DNA of 9,012 nt from Candidatus Cloacimonadota bacterium (GCA_011372345.1 DRTC01000353.1:1-9012), one strand, 5' to 3'. Numbered from the stretch's first letter, positions 1 through 6,493 are shown. Numbers and translations: made by a program. Notes: generated by a model not told the origin, from the sequence alone.

Positions 1-128
1 ATTCCCAATCCCTTTTTAAGATCAAATTTAGTTGTGGAAAGAAAGAAAACCAAAAGCAGAAAAGCTACATCAGACATTGATGCAGTTGGGATTCCACCCA
101 AATTTTTTCTTTTTCTGCGTACTTCCAT
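1..128 (-). CDS. exbD: ExbD/TolR-family biopolymer transport protein, N-terminal fragment
   Basis: Partial gene running off the left edge; only the first 42 residues are visible, starting with ATG at 128. ExbD is the single-helix inner-membrane partner of ExbB; together they use the proton gradient to energise TonB-dependent outer-membrane receptors. The visible part has a very basic cytoplasmic start (residues 2-8, mostly Arg/Lys), then IPTASMSD and a hydrophobic helix of about residues 20-33. Asp20, at the start of the helix, corresponds to the protonatable Asp that is essential in the family. After the helix the chain becomes charged (KFDLKKGLG), as expected at the beginning of the periplasmic domain. 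The start lies 9 nt after the exbB stop, with a strong Shine-Dalgarno overlapping that stop, so the two are co-expressed. TolR is the main alternative, but receptor context favours ExbD. The gene is too short for the usual ORF length cut-offs. Confidence 0.9.
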   Translation of the reverse strand, partial: MEVRRKRKNLGGIPTASMSDVAFLLLVFFLSTTKFDLKKGLG

Positions 129-140
129 TATTTCCCCCTA
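126..140 (-). promoter_or_regulatory. Shine-Dalgarno of exbD overlapping the exbB stop codon
   Basis: Read on the minus strand the junction is TAGGGGGAAATAATG. The exbB stop TAG supplies the first bases of the AGGGGGA ribosome-binding site, which sits about 5 nt before the exbD ATG at 128. A terminating ribosome is therefore placed on the exbD initiation site, which suggests translational coupling and matched output of the two subunits. This also fixes the exbD start. Confidence 0.75.
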
Positions 141-941
141 TTTATGTTCGACAAGGGTTTCAATAACTTTTTCCGAACCTCTCTGCATATCCATCACCAA
201 TCCATCGACCATGCCCAGAAACATATTATTAAAGAACTGCATGGGAATAGCAACTGCCAGACCGGCAGCAGTTGTGATCAAAGCGATCTCTATACCGGAA
301 GCGACGATGGTTGGTTCTACTTCTCCGGCTGCTGCGATATCTCTAAATGCACGAATCATACCAACAATTGTACCGAAGAATCCGAACATGGGAGCAAGAT
401 TGATCGTAGTGGAAAGCGGGATAAATCCTTTTTCCAGGAAAGCCATTTCAATAACTCCGGCATTTTCTATCGCTTTTTCAACAGCTTCCACACCTTTATC
501 CGCTTTTACTAATCCGGCATGAATAATAGCGGCGATCGGACCTTTTGTCTGTTCACAGAGAGTAGCAGCTTCTTCATATTTCTTTTCTTTAACCAGAGGA
601 ATAATTTTATCCAGAAACTCATTAAGATTGATCTTAGCGTAGCTTAATGAAATTACTTTCCAGATAATAACAGACAGACCCCAGATAACGAGAATAAGAA
701 TGGGCCACATAACAAAACCTCCTTGAATAAAGAGGTCAACCAGTCCGCTCCCAACAATTTTGCGAGCAAACATTTCCAATCCACCGACTGCAGGTGATTC
801 ATCAAATGGTGCTTCTTCTTCGACAGCTTCAGTAACGGTTTCTTCTTCTGTTACTGCTTCTTCCTGAGCAAAAGCAACGCTTACAAAGAACAAGTTTACC
901 ATCAATACAATTATAAATAAGGCAAAGAGATTTCTTCTCAT
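138..941 (-). CDS. exbB: ExbB/MotA/TolQ-family proton channel with cleavable signal and acidic N-terminal extension
   Basis: Inner-membrane proton channel subunit, 267 residues, that works with ExbD (next gene) to power TonB and the outer-membrane receptor encoded just upstream. Residues 1-25 look like a signal peptide ending in AFA before Gln26. A very acidic, Val/Thr/Glu-rich stretch follows (about 27-48), then helix 1 (about 76-97), a cytoplasmic part, helix 2 (about 173-198, APMFGFFGTIVGMI) and helix 3 (about 212-236, GIEIALITTAAGLAVAIP). The last two carry the MotA/TolQ/ExbB signature, including Thr191 and Thr224, which match the polar pore threonines of E. coli ExbB. The start is supported by AGGAGGA at 954..948, 6 nt before the ATG. 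The signal plus extension is absent from the short E. coli ExbB and TolQ but occurs in the longer type of ExbB. Family is certain; ExbB rather than TolQ rests on the neighbouring receptor gene. Confidence 0.93.
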   Translation of the reverse strand: MRRNLFALFIIVLMVNLFFVSVAFAQEEAVTEEETVTEAVEEEAPFDESPAVGGLEMFARKIVGSGLVDLFIQGGFVMWPILILVIWGLSVIIWKVISLSYAKINLNEFLDKIIPLVKEKKYEEAATLCEQTKGPIAAIIHAGLVKADKGVEAVEKAIENAGVIEMAFLEKGFIPLSTTINLAPMFGFFGTIVGMIRAFRDIAAAGEVEPTIVASGIEIALITTAAGLAVAIPMQFFNNMFLGMVDGLVMDMQRGSEKVIETLVEHK

Positions 942-989
942 TTTCCATCCTCCTAGATTATATGTTTTTTTATTTTTTTCAGTTATTTT

Positions 990-3938
990 TTACCAGTTAA
1001 AGGTCATTCCAAAAGATAAAGTTCTTCCCTGCGAGACATTACTCGGATCTTTTGTAAACATATCATGAACATATTGCCTTTCTGCAGCAGTATAACCATT
1101 TTCATCACTCAAGTCGGCTCCGTCATAATAAGGAGAACCTGTCTTAGGATAAACATCATTTACATTTCTCTTATCAAATAGATTATCGATACTCATATAC
1201 AGTTTCATATATGCTTTTTCACTGAAACGGAAGTTTTTTGTAATTCTAATATTTGCTGTAGCAGTATAAGGTTGAGTAGCACTATATGGATCAAGAGCAT
1301 GATCATCTTCGTTAACAGGAGTATATCTTCTTCCGGAAGCGATATTATAAAGAAAATTCATACTGAAATCATCCAGAGGAAGGATGAAGTCGGTAAAGGG
1401 AAGTTCGTATTCTTCGTCGTTTTGAATTCTGAAAGTAAAGTTAAAACTAAAATTATGTCTTAAATCCCAGGGTAAGGGAAATTCTCTGAGTTGAGTGGCT
1501 TCATCCTGAACGACCAGACCGGGATTGTTACCTTCTGCCCAGGCAAGAGAATAAGAAGCAGAACCGGAAAAGAAATTAGTCAGATCTTTTTGGAGGTTGA
1601 AATCAACACCTCTGGCACTTCCGTAATCTTCGGATGATAACTGATACCAGGACACGGTTTCATCATCAGGATCATAGACCTTATACAGCATAATGTAGTT
1701 ATAAATGTTTTTATAATATGTTGTTATGTCCAACACATAAGGAGATTCTTCCCCGAGTTGTTTCTGTAATCCTACTTCATAAGTAACAGTTATCTGCGGT
1801 TCAAGAGTTGGATCACCAACTTGAGTATTCGGTTCTGAATATGCATCTTCTTCAGTTTTTGTAGTAAAAATATATTGCATTTGAGGAAGTTGATTCTGGT
1901 AATTATAAGCAAAGTGAAGCACACTGGTTTCGGAGATAGGATGGGAAATACCAAATCTTGGAGAGATCATCATCTGGAATCTATCGTTCTTATCAAAATA
2001 TTCCCATCTATAATAACCTGCATCTTCCAAAACTTTATATTTTTCTCCGAGATACCAGAAATCGAATCTCAGTCCGGCATTAACGATCATACCTTCCCAT
2101 TCCATTTTATCCTGGATATAATAGGCTGCCTGAACAGGATTAGCTTCATAACCCTCGGTATCTCCGGAAGCAGCGATAGTTGCGGCATAAAGATCTTCCA
2201 AAGTATAAGAATAGACCCAGATATCTTCTGTTGAATTATAAGTAGAATCATAAGGCGTTACTTCATTTTCAATATATTTATGAAAGCGATATTCATCGAT
2301 ATTCCAGGGAGTTGCTAACTGGTCTTTTTTGATTTTATGCTGAATGAACTCGAAACCGGTTTTGAATCCGTGTATCTGATTCAGCTGGTATTCAAAATCA
2401 GTTCTGACAGAAGTCTGGGTTGATTCATCATTAACATTTGTTCCTGATATTGATCCGGGAGTAACAAAACCGGGTACTCCCTCTAAACTGGCATTTACAT
2501 CATATTGCCATTGACCGGAGTTGATATCACGATACAAGCCTGTAGTCGTCAAATAATCTATACCGTATGTATATAAATCTTTCGGAATATAATTCCAATA
2601 GGTTGTTTCTTCATCAGAAAAAAGAGTTTGCACGAAATAATCATCCCGGGAAATACCTTTTGGTCCCCGTTCGGTTTTTTTACTGAAATAACTTCCTTTT
2701 ATTTTTAGATTCATCTGTGGATTAAAAAGATGGTCATAAGTTGCTACATATTGCTTCTGGTCAAACTCGGTATGGTCAAAATATTTTAAGGCATATTTCC
2801 AAGCATGATTATAGCTGTCATAAGATTTTTGATCACCACGAACTGCGAAAGTTACATTCTGTTTGGCATTAAATTTATATTTGAATTTCAGATTAGCATT
2901 ATAAAAATTATAATTCCTGTCTCCAAGAGCAAAACCGGCAAAATCATTTCTGCCTTCATACGGATTATAGGTTTCAACATCACTCCAGTATGAACTCAGA
3001 AGCTGTTTTGTACCACCTTCATAAGGCATCGTAAAATCACCGATCAGGTCAGGATTATAATCTTCATGATAGCGAGAATCAAACCAGTTTCCTGAGCCGT
3101 TTAAAAAGAAAGTGAATTTGTTTCTCATACTTGGAACTAAAGGAGTAAAAACCGGACCTCCAAGAGCAAATTTAACTTCGTCGGAATTGGAATTATTTAT
3201 TGCTTCCACAAGATGATCTGAAATGAATTCGACTTTACCTGAATAATCCTTGCTTCCGCTTTTAGTAACGATATTGATTATTCCTGATTGAGCATTACCG
3301 TATTCTGCAGGAAATCCTCCAAATTTAGGATCCATAACTTCGACCGCGTCCGAATCGATCGACATGGCAACACCGCCATCAACAGGATCAGAAACAGACA
3401 TACCGTCGATCATATAAACAACTTCGTTTGCCCGTCCACCGCGTACAATTAATTCTCCATCTGTAACTGTAGCACCAGCCTGCATGGAGATAACATCTTC
3501 AATTTCAGATACAGCCATATCTTCGATGGCATCTCCTGTAATTTTATTTCCGGAAGAAGTAGATGTTTTGTTGATCTTTTGGACTTTACTTTCCGTAATT
3601 TTGTATTCAGCAATCTCTACTGCGGTAGTTGTCATAGTTACATTCTGAACTGTAGTTTCATCAATATTTATTTGAATACCTGTAATTTTTTGAGGTTGAA
3701 ATCCCATCTGGCTATAAATGACATTATATGTTCCCGGTGGGATGTTTATGATCATATATGTTCCGTTTGTTTTTGTCTGAGCTCCAATCGTTGTTCCTTC
3801 TAATAAAACATTAACAAATGGAACCGGTTTATTTTTTTCATCTACAACTTTACCTGCCAGCTTTCCTGTCGTTCCTGCAAACAAAGAAAAAGCGGTGAAT
3901 AAAGTTAGAAACATTAATAAGAATATTTTCCTAAACAT
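990..3938 (-). CDS. TonB-dependent outer-membrane receptor with carboxypeptidase-regulatory-like N-terminal domain
   Basis: Outer-membrane beta-barrel importer of 982 residues; the substrate is unknown. Order of parts: a signal peptide (about 1-21, ending in SLFA), a CarboxypepD-regulatory-like/Ig-like domain (about 24-103, GKLAGKVVDEKNKPVPFVNV then NGTYMIINIPPGTYNV), and a linker with a TonB-box-like EIAEYKITES (108-117). The plug domain covers about 130-230 (IVRGGRANEVVYMIDGMSV, then YGNAQSGIINIVTKSG), and a 22-strand-type barrel with Tyr/Asp-rich loops fills the rest. The chain ends SFGMTFNW; a terminal aromatic residue is the outer-membrane assembly signal. Domain order and length fit the Oar/SusC-like receptors. 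GAGGAGGG at 3954..3947, 8 nt before the ATG, supports the start. It is followed after 48 nt by exbB, so this receptor appears to be made with its own motor. No ligand can be named from sequence; no partner lipoprotein (SusD-like) is visible next to it. Confidence 0.93.
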   Translation of the reverse strand: MFRKIFLLMFLTLFTAFSLFAGTTGKLAGKVVDEKNKPVPFVNVLLEGTTIGAQTKTNGTYMIINIPPGTYNVIYSQMGFQPQKITGIQINIDETTVQNVTMTTTAVEIAEYKITESKVQKINKTSTSSGNKITGDAIEDMAVSEIEDVISMQAGATVTDGELIVRGGRANEVVYMIDGMSVSDPVDGGVAMSIDSDAVEVMDPKFGGFPAEYGNAQSGIINIVTKSGSKDYSGKVEFISDHLVEAINNSNSDEVKFALGGPVFTPLVPSMRNKFTFFLNGSGNWFDSRYHEDYNPDLIGDFTMPYEGGTKQLLSSYWSDVETYNPYEGRNDFAGFALGDRNYNFYNANLKFKYKFNAKQNVTFAVRGDQKSYDSYNHAWKYALKYFDHTEFDQKQYVATYDHLFNPQMNLKIKGSYFSKKTERGPKGISRDDYFVQTLFSDEETTYWNYIPKDLYTYGIDYLTTTGLYRDINSGQWQYDVNASLEGVPGFVTPGSISGTNVNDESTQTSVRTDFEYQLNQIHGFKTGFEFIQHKIKKDQLATPWNIDEYRFHKYIENEVTPYDSTYNSTEDIWVYSYTLEDLYAATIAASGDTEGYEANPVQAAYYIQDKMEWEGMIVNAGLRFDFWYLGEKYKVLEDAGYYRWEYFDKNDRFQMMISPRFGISHPISETSVLHFAYNYQNQLPQMQYIFTTKTEEDAYSEPNTQVGDPTLEPQITVTYEVGLQKQLGEESPYVLDITTYYKNIYNYIMLYKVYDPDDETVSWYQLSSEDYGSARGVDFNLQKDLTNFFSGSASYSLAWAEGNNPGLVVQDEATQLREFPLPWDLRHNFSFNFTFRIQNDEEYELPFTDFILPLDDFSMNFLYNIASGRRYTPVNEDDHALDPYSATQPYTATANIRITKNFRFSEKAYMKLYMSIDNLFDKRNVNDVYPKTGSPYYDGADLSDENGYTAAERQYVHDMFTKDPSNVSQGRTLSFGMTFNW

Positions 3939-4042
3939 TAAATAATCCCTCCTCTAATATCGGATTTTTAATTTTAGACAAAAACCTTAATAAGAGCTTT
4001 CGTGTCAAATGTTTTTTAAGTAGATTCATTAAAAAATCCTTA
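3939..4042 (-). promoter_or_regulatory. Probable promoter and leader of the receptor-exbB-exbD operon
   Basis: This 104-nt gap between lipM and the receptor gene is very AT-rich and contains the strong ribosome-binding site GAGGAGGG (3954..3947). Reading on the minus strand there is a perfect TTGACA at 4008..4003 and an A/T-rich TCTAAAAT at 3979..3972. The 26-nt spacing between TTGACA and TAAAAT is too long for a standard sigma-70 promoter, so the exact promoter elements are uncertain. A promoter somewhere here is plausible because this is the only sizeable gap ahead of the operon. Confidence 0.3.
4012..4036. repeat. A/T inverted repeat between lipM and the receptor gene
   Basis: Perfect 8-bp arms TTTTTTAA and TTAAAAAA flank a 9-nt centre, beginning 6 nt past the lipM stop. 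On the minus-strand transcript the U run comes before the stem and an A run after it, so it is not a typical intrinsic terminator. It directly abuts the TTGACA of the next gene's upstream region and could serve as an A/T-rich upstream element. Function unknown. Confidence 0.4.
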
Positions 4043-4864
4043 CTATTTTCTTTTATTCCACTCAATTGTGGAATATTTCCTGTTAATTAGAAAATCAACT
4101 TTTTCAATTTCTTCCAAGAACAGGTTTTCGGATTGAAAAAATTCTTCTGATTTCCAGTTTTTTTTAAATCCCTTTTCCAGTGTATTTACGGCTTTCTCAA
4201 AGGTTACGGGATTATCCAGAATTTGATTTATCGAAGTAGTTTTTCGGGAAAGATGATGAGCCAGTTTTTCTTTTTGAGTGAAGTTTAGATTGGGAATAAT
4301 ATTCGCTACTGCACTTTGATCATGAGCGAGAAGAATAGAACCGTGTTGAAGAAGGACTTTATTTTTTCTGACTTGAGCACTCCCCACAATTTTTCTTCCC
4401 TTGCAGGTCAATTCAAAACGGGAACTGCTGGAAAAACAGGGATTAGAAGAGCTTCTTTGATGATCCGATGAAAGAGAACCTTTTTCAAATTCTACATTTA
4501 TACCGAGCAGGTTCAAACCTTGAGCCAGAGCTGTACTGATTACCGAGTAAGAATCTGTAATATTTCCTTTTAGAAGACCCCGGACTGGAGCAATGACAGC
4601 ATAAGTTATTTCATCATAATGAAGCACCAGTCTTCCTCCTGTTGGTCTTCTAACAAATCCGAATCCGAATTTGTCTAAAAGTTCAAAATCGACTTCTTTT
4701 TCAACTTCCTGATTATAACCGCATGAAACTGTGGGCGGATTCCAGTCGTAAAAGCGGATCGTTGGACACGATCTTCCAGAAATATTTCCTTCAAATATCG
4801 CTTCATCGATCGCCATATTTTCTGCTGGTCCCATCTTTCCGGATTTAATAATTCTCCACTTCAT
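4043..4864 (-). CDS. lipM: LipM-type octanoyltransferase / lipoate-protein ligase A family protein
   Basis: Cytoplasmic enzyme of 273 residues in the biotin/lipoyl ligase (BPL/LplA/LipB) fold. It attaches octanoyl or lipoyl groups to the lysine of lipoyl domains such as GcvH or the E2 subunits of 2-oxoacid dehydrogenases. As I remember Bacillus subtilis LipM, the resemblance runs end to end: WRIIKSG near the start, NMAIDEAI (16-23), IRFYDWNPPTVSCGY (36-50), the RRPTGG substrate loop (72-77) with His82, GRKIVGSAQ (156-164), LQHGSILL (172-179), and EWNKRK at the C-terminus. Cys143 in NPCF aligns with the catalytic cysteine of LipM, and Lys158 with the conserved ligase lysine. The cysteine favours octanoyl transfer from acyl carrier protein over ATP-dependent ligation, but annotation pipelines may call it LplA. 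An AAGGGA about 6 nt before the ATG is a modest ribosome-binding site. The gene stands apart from its neighbours (732-nt and 104-nt gaps), so it may be transcribed alone. Confidence 0.87.
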   Translation of the reverse strand: MKWRIIKSGKMGPAENMAIDEAIFEGNISGRSCPTIRFYDWNPPTVSCGYNQEVEKEVDFELLDKFGFGFVRRPTGGRLVLHYDEITYAVIAPVRGLLKGNITDSYSVISTALAQGLNLLGINVEFEKGSLSSDHQRSSSNPCFSSSSRFELTCKGRKIVGSAQVRKNKVLLQHGSILLAHDQSAVANIIPNLNFTQKEKLAHHLSRKTTSINQILDNPVTFEKAVNTLEKGFKKNWKSEEFFQSENLFLEEIEKVDFLINRKYSTIEWNKRK

Positions 4865-4976
4865 ATTTTTTCCCTTAAGTTGTTAATTGCAATTAGAAAT
4901 CCAAACATGGAAGTATATGCTGAAAGTTCATGCTTTAGTTCTTTGTATTTCAATGTATCGGAATTTCAAAATTAGC

Positions 4977-5000
4977 CACAGAGTCACAGAGATCACAGAG
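4977..5000 (+). repeat. CACAGAG triple repeat
   Basis: Three copies of the heptamer CACAGAG start at 4977, 4985 and 4994, spaced 8 and 9 nt apart, preceded by TTAGC and followed by ATTTTTT. Intergenic tracts of the form GCCACAGAG-N-CACAGAG-NN-CACAGAG recur in many unrelated bacterial genomes as I remember them, often giving spurious ORFs that read HR-TE-TE. The match here to that spacing is exact. Function unknown; I infer a dispersed short repeat. Confidence 0.6.
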
Positions 5001-5262
5001 ATTTTTTATTTTGCATTTCAATTTTCTGAATTCCCGTTTCCTTTTCCAATTATATTTTTAATCAATTTATAAAGTTATGTTCTATTTAACTTTGCGAAAA
5101 TTATCATGGAAGAGTTTTTAATGTAAGGATTCTCACAAAATTTAAAAATTTTTGTGTAAAATTCAGCACAGTTGAGTAAAATCAATCACACTTTTTTGAA
5201 ATAATGAGACTGTTATTCCGAGTTTTCTCTTAACGGATTCTTGTGAGGAATCTCCAGTGATT

Positions 5263-5305
5263 TTTTCTCATCCCAAATTCTTTTTGGGAATGCGATTTGA
5301 GAAAA
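5263..5305 (+). repeat. Hairpin module, copy 1
   Basis: Outer arms TTTTCTCA (5263-5270) and TGAGAAAA (5298-5305) are perfect complements. Inside them CATCCCAAA (5269-5277) pairs with TTTGGGAATG (5283-5292) through one bulged base around a 5-nt TTCTT loop. The two pairings share CA at 5269-5270, so they partly compete. A diverged copy in reverse orientation lies at 5359-5403. Could fold in RNA or as a cruciform; no U run follows on either strand. Confidence 0.6.
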
Positions 5306-5358
5306 GTTGCACTTTTAAAACTCTAAACTCAAGATTATTTTCTCGGGTAAAATGAAAT

Positions 5359-5403
5359 TTTTCATCAAATTATATTCCCAAATGAAATCTGGGGAAAAAG
5401 AAA
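5359..5403 (-). repeat. Hairpin module, copy 2, inverted relative to copy 1
   Basis: Read on the minus strand this stretch aligns with 5263-5305 at about 32 of 43 positions by eye with two single-base gaps. The shared core includes TTTGGGAAT and ATTTGA. It also has its own short stem (CCCAAAT against ATCTGGG, one mismatch, GAA loop). The copies face each other across 53 nt, so the whole 5263-5403 stretch could fold into one long imperfect hairpin. Confidence 0.5.
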
Positions 5404-5489
5404 GCCGTCAGGTCATTCAGAGATTTCTCAATATGAGAGCATTTGCTGAAAGTTGGCGCTTTGACGATACGATATGCTTTTCTCTCAAG

Positions 5490-5530
5490 GAATCTTCAAC
5501 AATTAGGAACAATTTGTTAGTTGCAGATTC
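5490..5530. repeat. Inverted repeat GAATCTTCAAC / GTTGCAGATTC
   Basis: Eleven-base arms at 5490-5500 and 5520-5530 pair at 10 of 11 positions around a 19-nt A/T-rich centre. The GAATCT arms carry the same word found in the edge motifs of the surrounding island, so this probably belongs to the same repeat family. Confidence 0.45.
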
Positions 5531-5557
5531 TTCGTGAGAATTCTGTGGAAGATTCTG

Positions 5558-5575
5558 TCTCTTTCAAGAAAGAGA
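5558..5575 (-). terminator. Short perfect hairpin just past the pfkB-family gene, weak terminator candidate
   Basis: TCTCTTTC (5558-5565) and GAAAGAGA (5568-5575) are perfect 8-base complements with only 2 nt between them; in practice about 6 pairs would close a 6-nt loop. It starts 21 nt after the stop of the pfkB-family gene, where a terminator for the upstream operon would be expected. No U run follows on the minus strand (the next bases read CAGAATC), so strong intrinsic termination is doubtful and it may only stabilise the 3' end or be part of the repeat island. Confidence 0.3.
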
Positions 5576-5596
5576 AATCCTCATAATGACAAAATA

Positions 5597-6493
5597 TCAA
5601 AAAATAACACTTTCTCGAATTTTCTCTTTTCTCGCATCTATCTGGTCAAAATCGACTTTTTTTAATTTTTCTAAACTAAAAGATTCGACATCAAAGGAAG
5701 CCATTACTGTTCCATAGACCATTGCCTGCCTGATCGTGTGTTCTTCTAAATTGCCTTTTACGGTTATATAACCCATAAATCCTCCGGCAAAACTATCTCC
5801 GGCTCCGGTGGGATCGATCACATTTTTGACAGGAAAAATGGGAGCAAAAAACAGAAAATCCTTTCCATAGATCAGAGAACCGTATTCACCTCTTTTAACG
5901 ATCACAAATTCCGGTCCGAGTTTTCGTATCATTTCCGCAGCCTGCAAAATATTCTTCTCATTCGTCAACATCCTGATCTCATCCTCGTTAATAAGCAGAA
6001 TATTAACCCGTTTTATTACTTCTAATAATTCCTTTTTCTTACCGGAAATCCAGAAATTCATGGTATCGCAGGCAACGATTTCCGGAGCTTCCATCTGCTT
6101 TAGAACCTGTAATTGCAAGGTGGGATCGATATTTCCGAGAAATATAAATCTACTTTTTCGATAACTTTCCGGAAGTTCAGGATTAAAATCCGCAAAAACA
6201 TTCAATTGCGTCTCGAGAGTTTCTGCTCTGTTAAAATCATTATATCGACCTTTCCAGTGAAAAGTTTTTCCGTTAACTATTTTCAATCCTTCCGTATCGA
6301 TGCGATTTTCTTTTAGTAATTCGAGATGTGCTTCAGGAAAATCATCTCCAACAACTCCAACGACTTTCGTATGGCAGAAATTCTTACTCGACATGGAAGC
6401 ATACATTACCGAACCACCGAGAACCTTGTCAACTTTCCCAAAGGGGGTTTTAATACTATCTAAAGCAACCGAAGCAACAATAACAAGGCTCAT
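5597..6493 (-). CDS. PfkB/ribokinase-family sugar or nucleoside kinase
   Basis: Cytoplasmic ATP-dependent kinase of 298 residues, a normal length for the PfkB family, which phosphorylates a hydroxymethyl group on a sugar, nucleoside or related substrate. The N-terminal GGSVMYASMSS (26-36) is the family's first signature, with a Gly-Gly contacting the substrate. INEDEIRML (168-176) is the conserved N-x-x-E region, VKRGEYGSLIYG (199-210) the usual strand before the ATP site, and DPTGAGDSFAGGFMGY (227-242) the second signature. Within it GAGD forms the anion hole and Asp233 is the catalytic base. The ATG overlaps the stop of the small upstream gene in ATGA, implying coupled translation; there is no good ribosome-binding site of its own. 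It is the last gene of the glyS-aminotransferase-small ORF cluster. The substrate cannot be decided from sequence; neighbouring genes give no sugar pathway. Confidence 0.9.
   Translation of the reverse strand: MSLVIVASVALDSIKTPFGKVDKVLGGSVMYASMSSKNFCHTKVVGVVGDDFPEAHLELLKENRIDTEGLKIVNGKTFHWKGRYNDFNRAETLETQLNVFADFNPELPESYRKSRFIFLGNIDPTLQLQVLKQMEAPEIVACDTMNFWISGKKKELLEVIKRVNILLINEDEIRMLTNEKNILQAAEMIRKLGPEFVIVKRGEYGSLIYGKDFLFFAPIFPVKNVIDPTGAGDSFAGGFMGYITVKGNLEEHTIRQAMVYGTVMASFDVESFSLEKLKKVDFDQIDARKEKIRESVIF

Larger units (their letters stand above)
5211..5591. repeat. Possible MITE-like element or nested short-repeat island with matching inverted ends
   Basis: The left edge reads TGTTATTCCGAG (5211-5222, plus strand) and the right edge, on the minus strand, TGTCATTATGAG (5591..5580). 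The two agree at 9 of 12 positions and point inward. Shortly inside each end are GAGGAATCTCC (5245-5255) and, on the other strand, GAAGAATCTG (5533..5524). Words of the form TGTCATTCNGAG followed by GAAGAATCT or GAGGAATCT are, from memory, a very common dispersed intergenic repeat in several phyla. The interior holds three further inverted repeats and no transposase. No flanking target-site duplication could be recognised, so the element boundaries are tentative. Confidence 0.4.
4865..5596. other. 732-nt gene-free, repeat-rich intergenic region
   Basis: No convincing gene is seen on either strand between the pfkB-family stop and the lipM start; a 61-codon plus-strand frame at 5352-5537 resembles no family I know and lacks a ribosome-binding site. 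The region contains a CACAGAG triplet (4977-5000), two facing copies of a hairpin module (5263-5305 and 5359-5403), inverted repeats at 5490-5530 and 5558-5575, and weaker palindromes at 5071-5093 (AAAGTTA/TAACTTT) and 5134-5156 (CACAAAA/TTTTGTG). It must also hold the 3' end of the upstream operon and the lipM promoter, which I cannot place. Confidence 0.75.

Noticed and set aside
34..522. Long plus-strand frame (162 codons) and a second one at 144-512.
   Set aside because: They lie antisense to exbB and exbD, which have unmistakable family motifs. The plus-strand translations resemble no protein family, so they are shadow frames.
957..985. Perfect TATAAT on the minus strand (962..957) between the receptor gene and exbB, a candidate internal promoter.
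   Set aside because: Transcription would start around 950, inside the exbB ribosome-binding site, and the hexamer 17 nt upstream (TAACTG) is a poor -35. In such A/T-rich DNA the match is likely chance.
4003..4008. TTGACA upstream of the receptor as a confident sigma-70 promoter.
   Set aside because: No acceptable -10 hexamer lies 16-18 nt downstream; the nearest good one is 26 nt away. Kept only as part of a low-confidence upstream region.
4977..5000. CRISPR-like array.
   Set aside because: Units are 7 nt with 1-2 nt between them; there are no spacers of CRISPR length and no cas genes nearby.
4887..5072. A 61-codon plus-strand frame containing SHRVTEITEI.
   Set aside because: That peptide is simply the translation of the CACAGAG repeat, and no start signal is present.
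5352..5537. A 61-codon plus-strand frame in the intergenic region.
   Set aside because: No ribosome-binding site, no recognised family, and it runs through repeat modules on the strand opposite all neighbouring genes. Read as repeat sequence instead.
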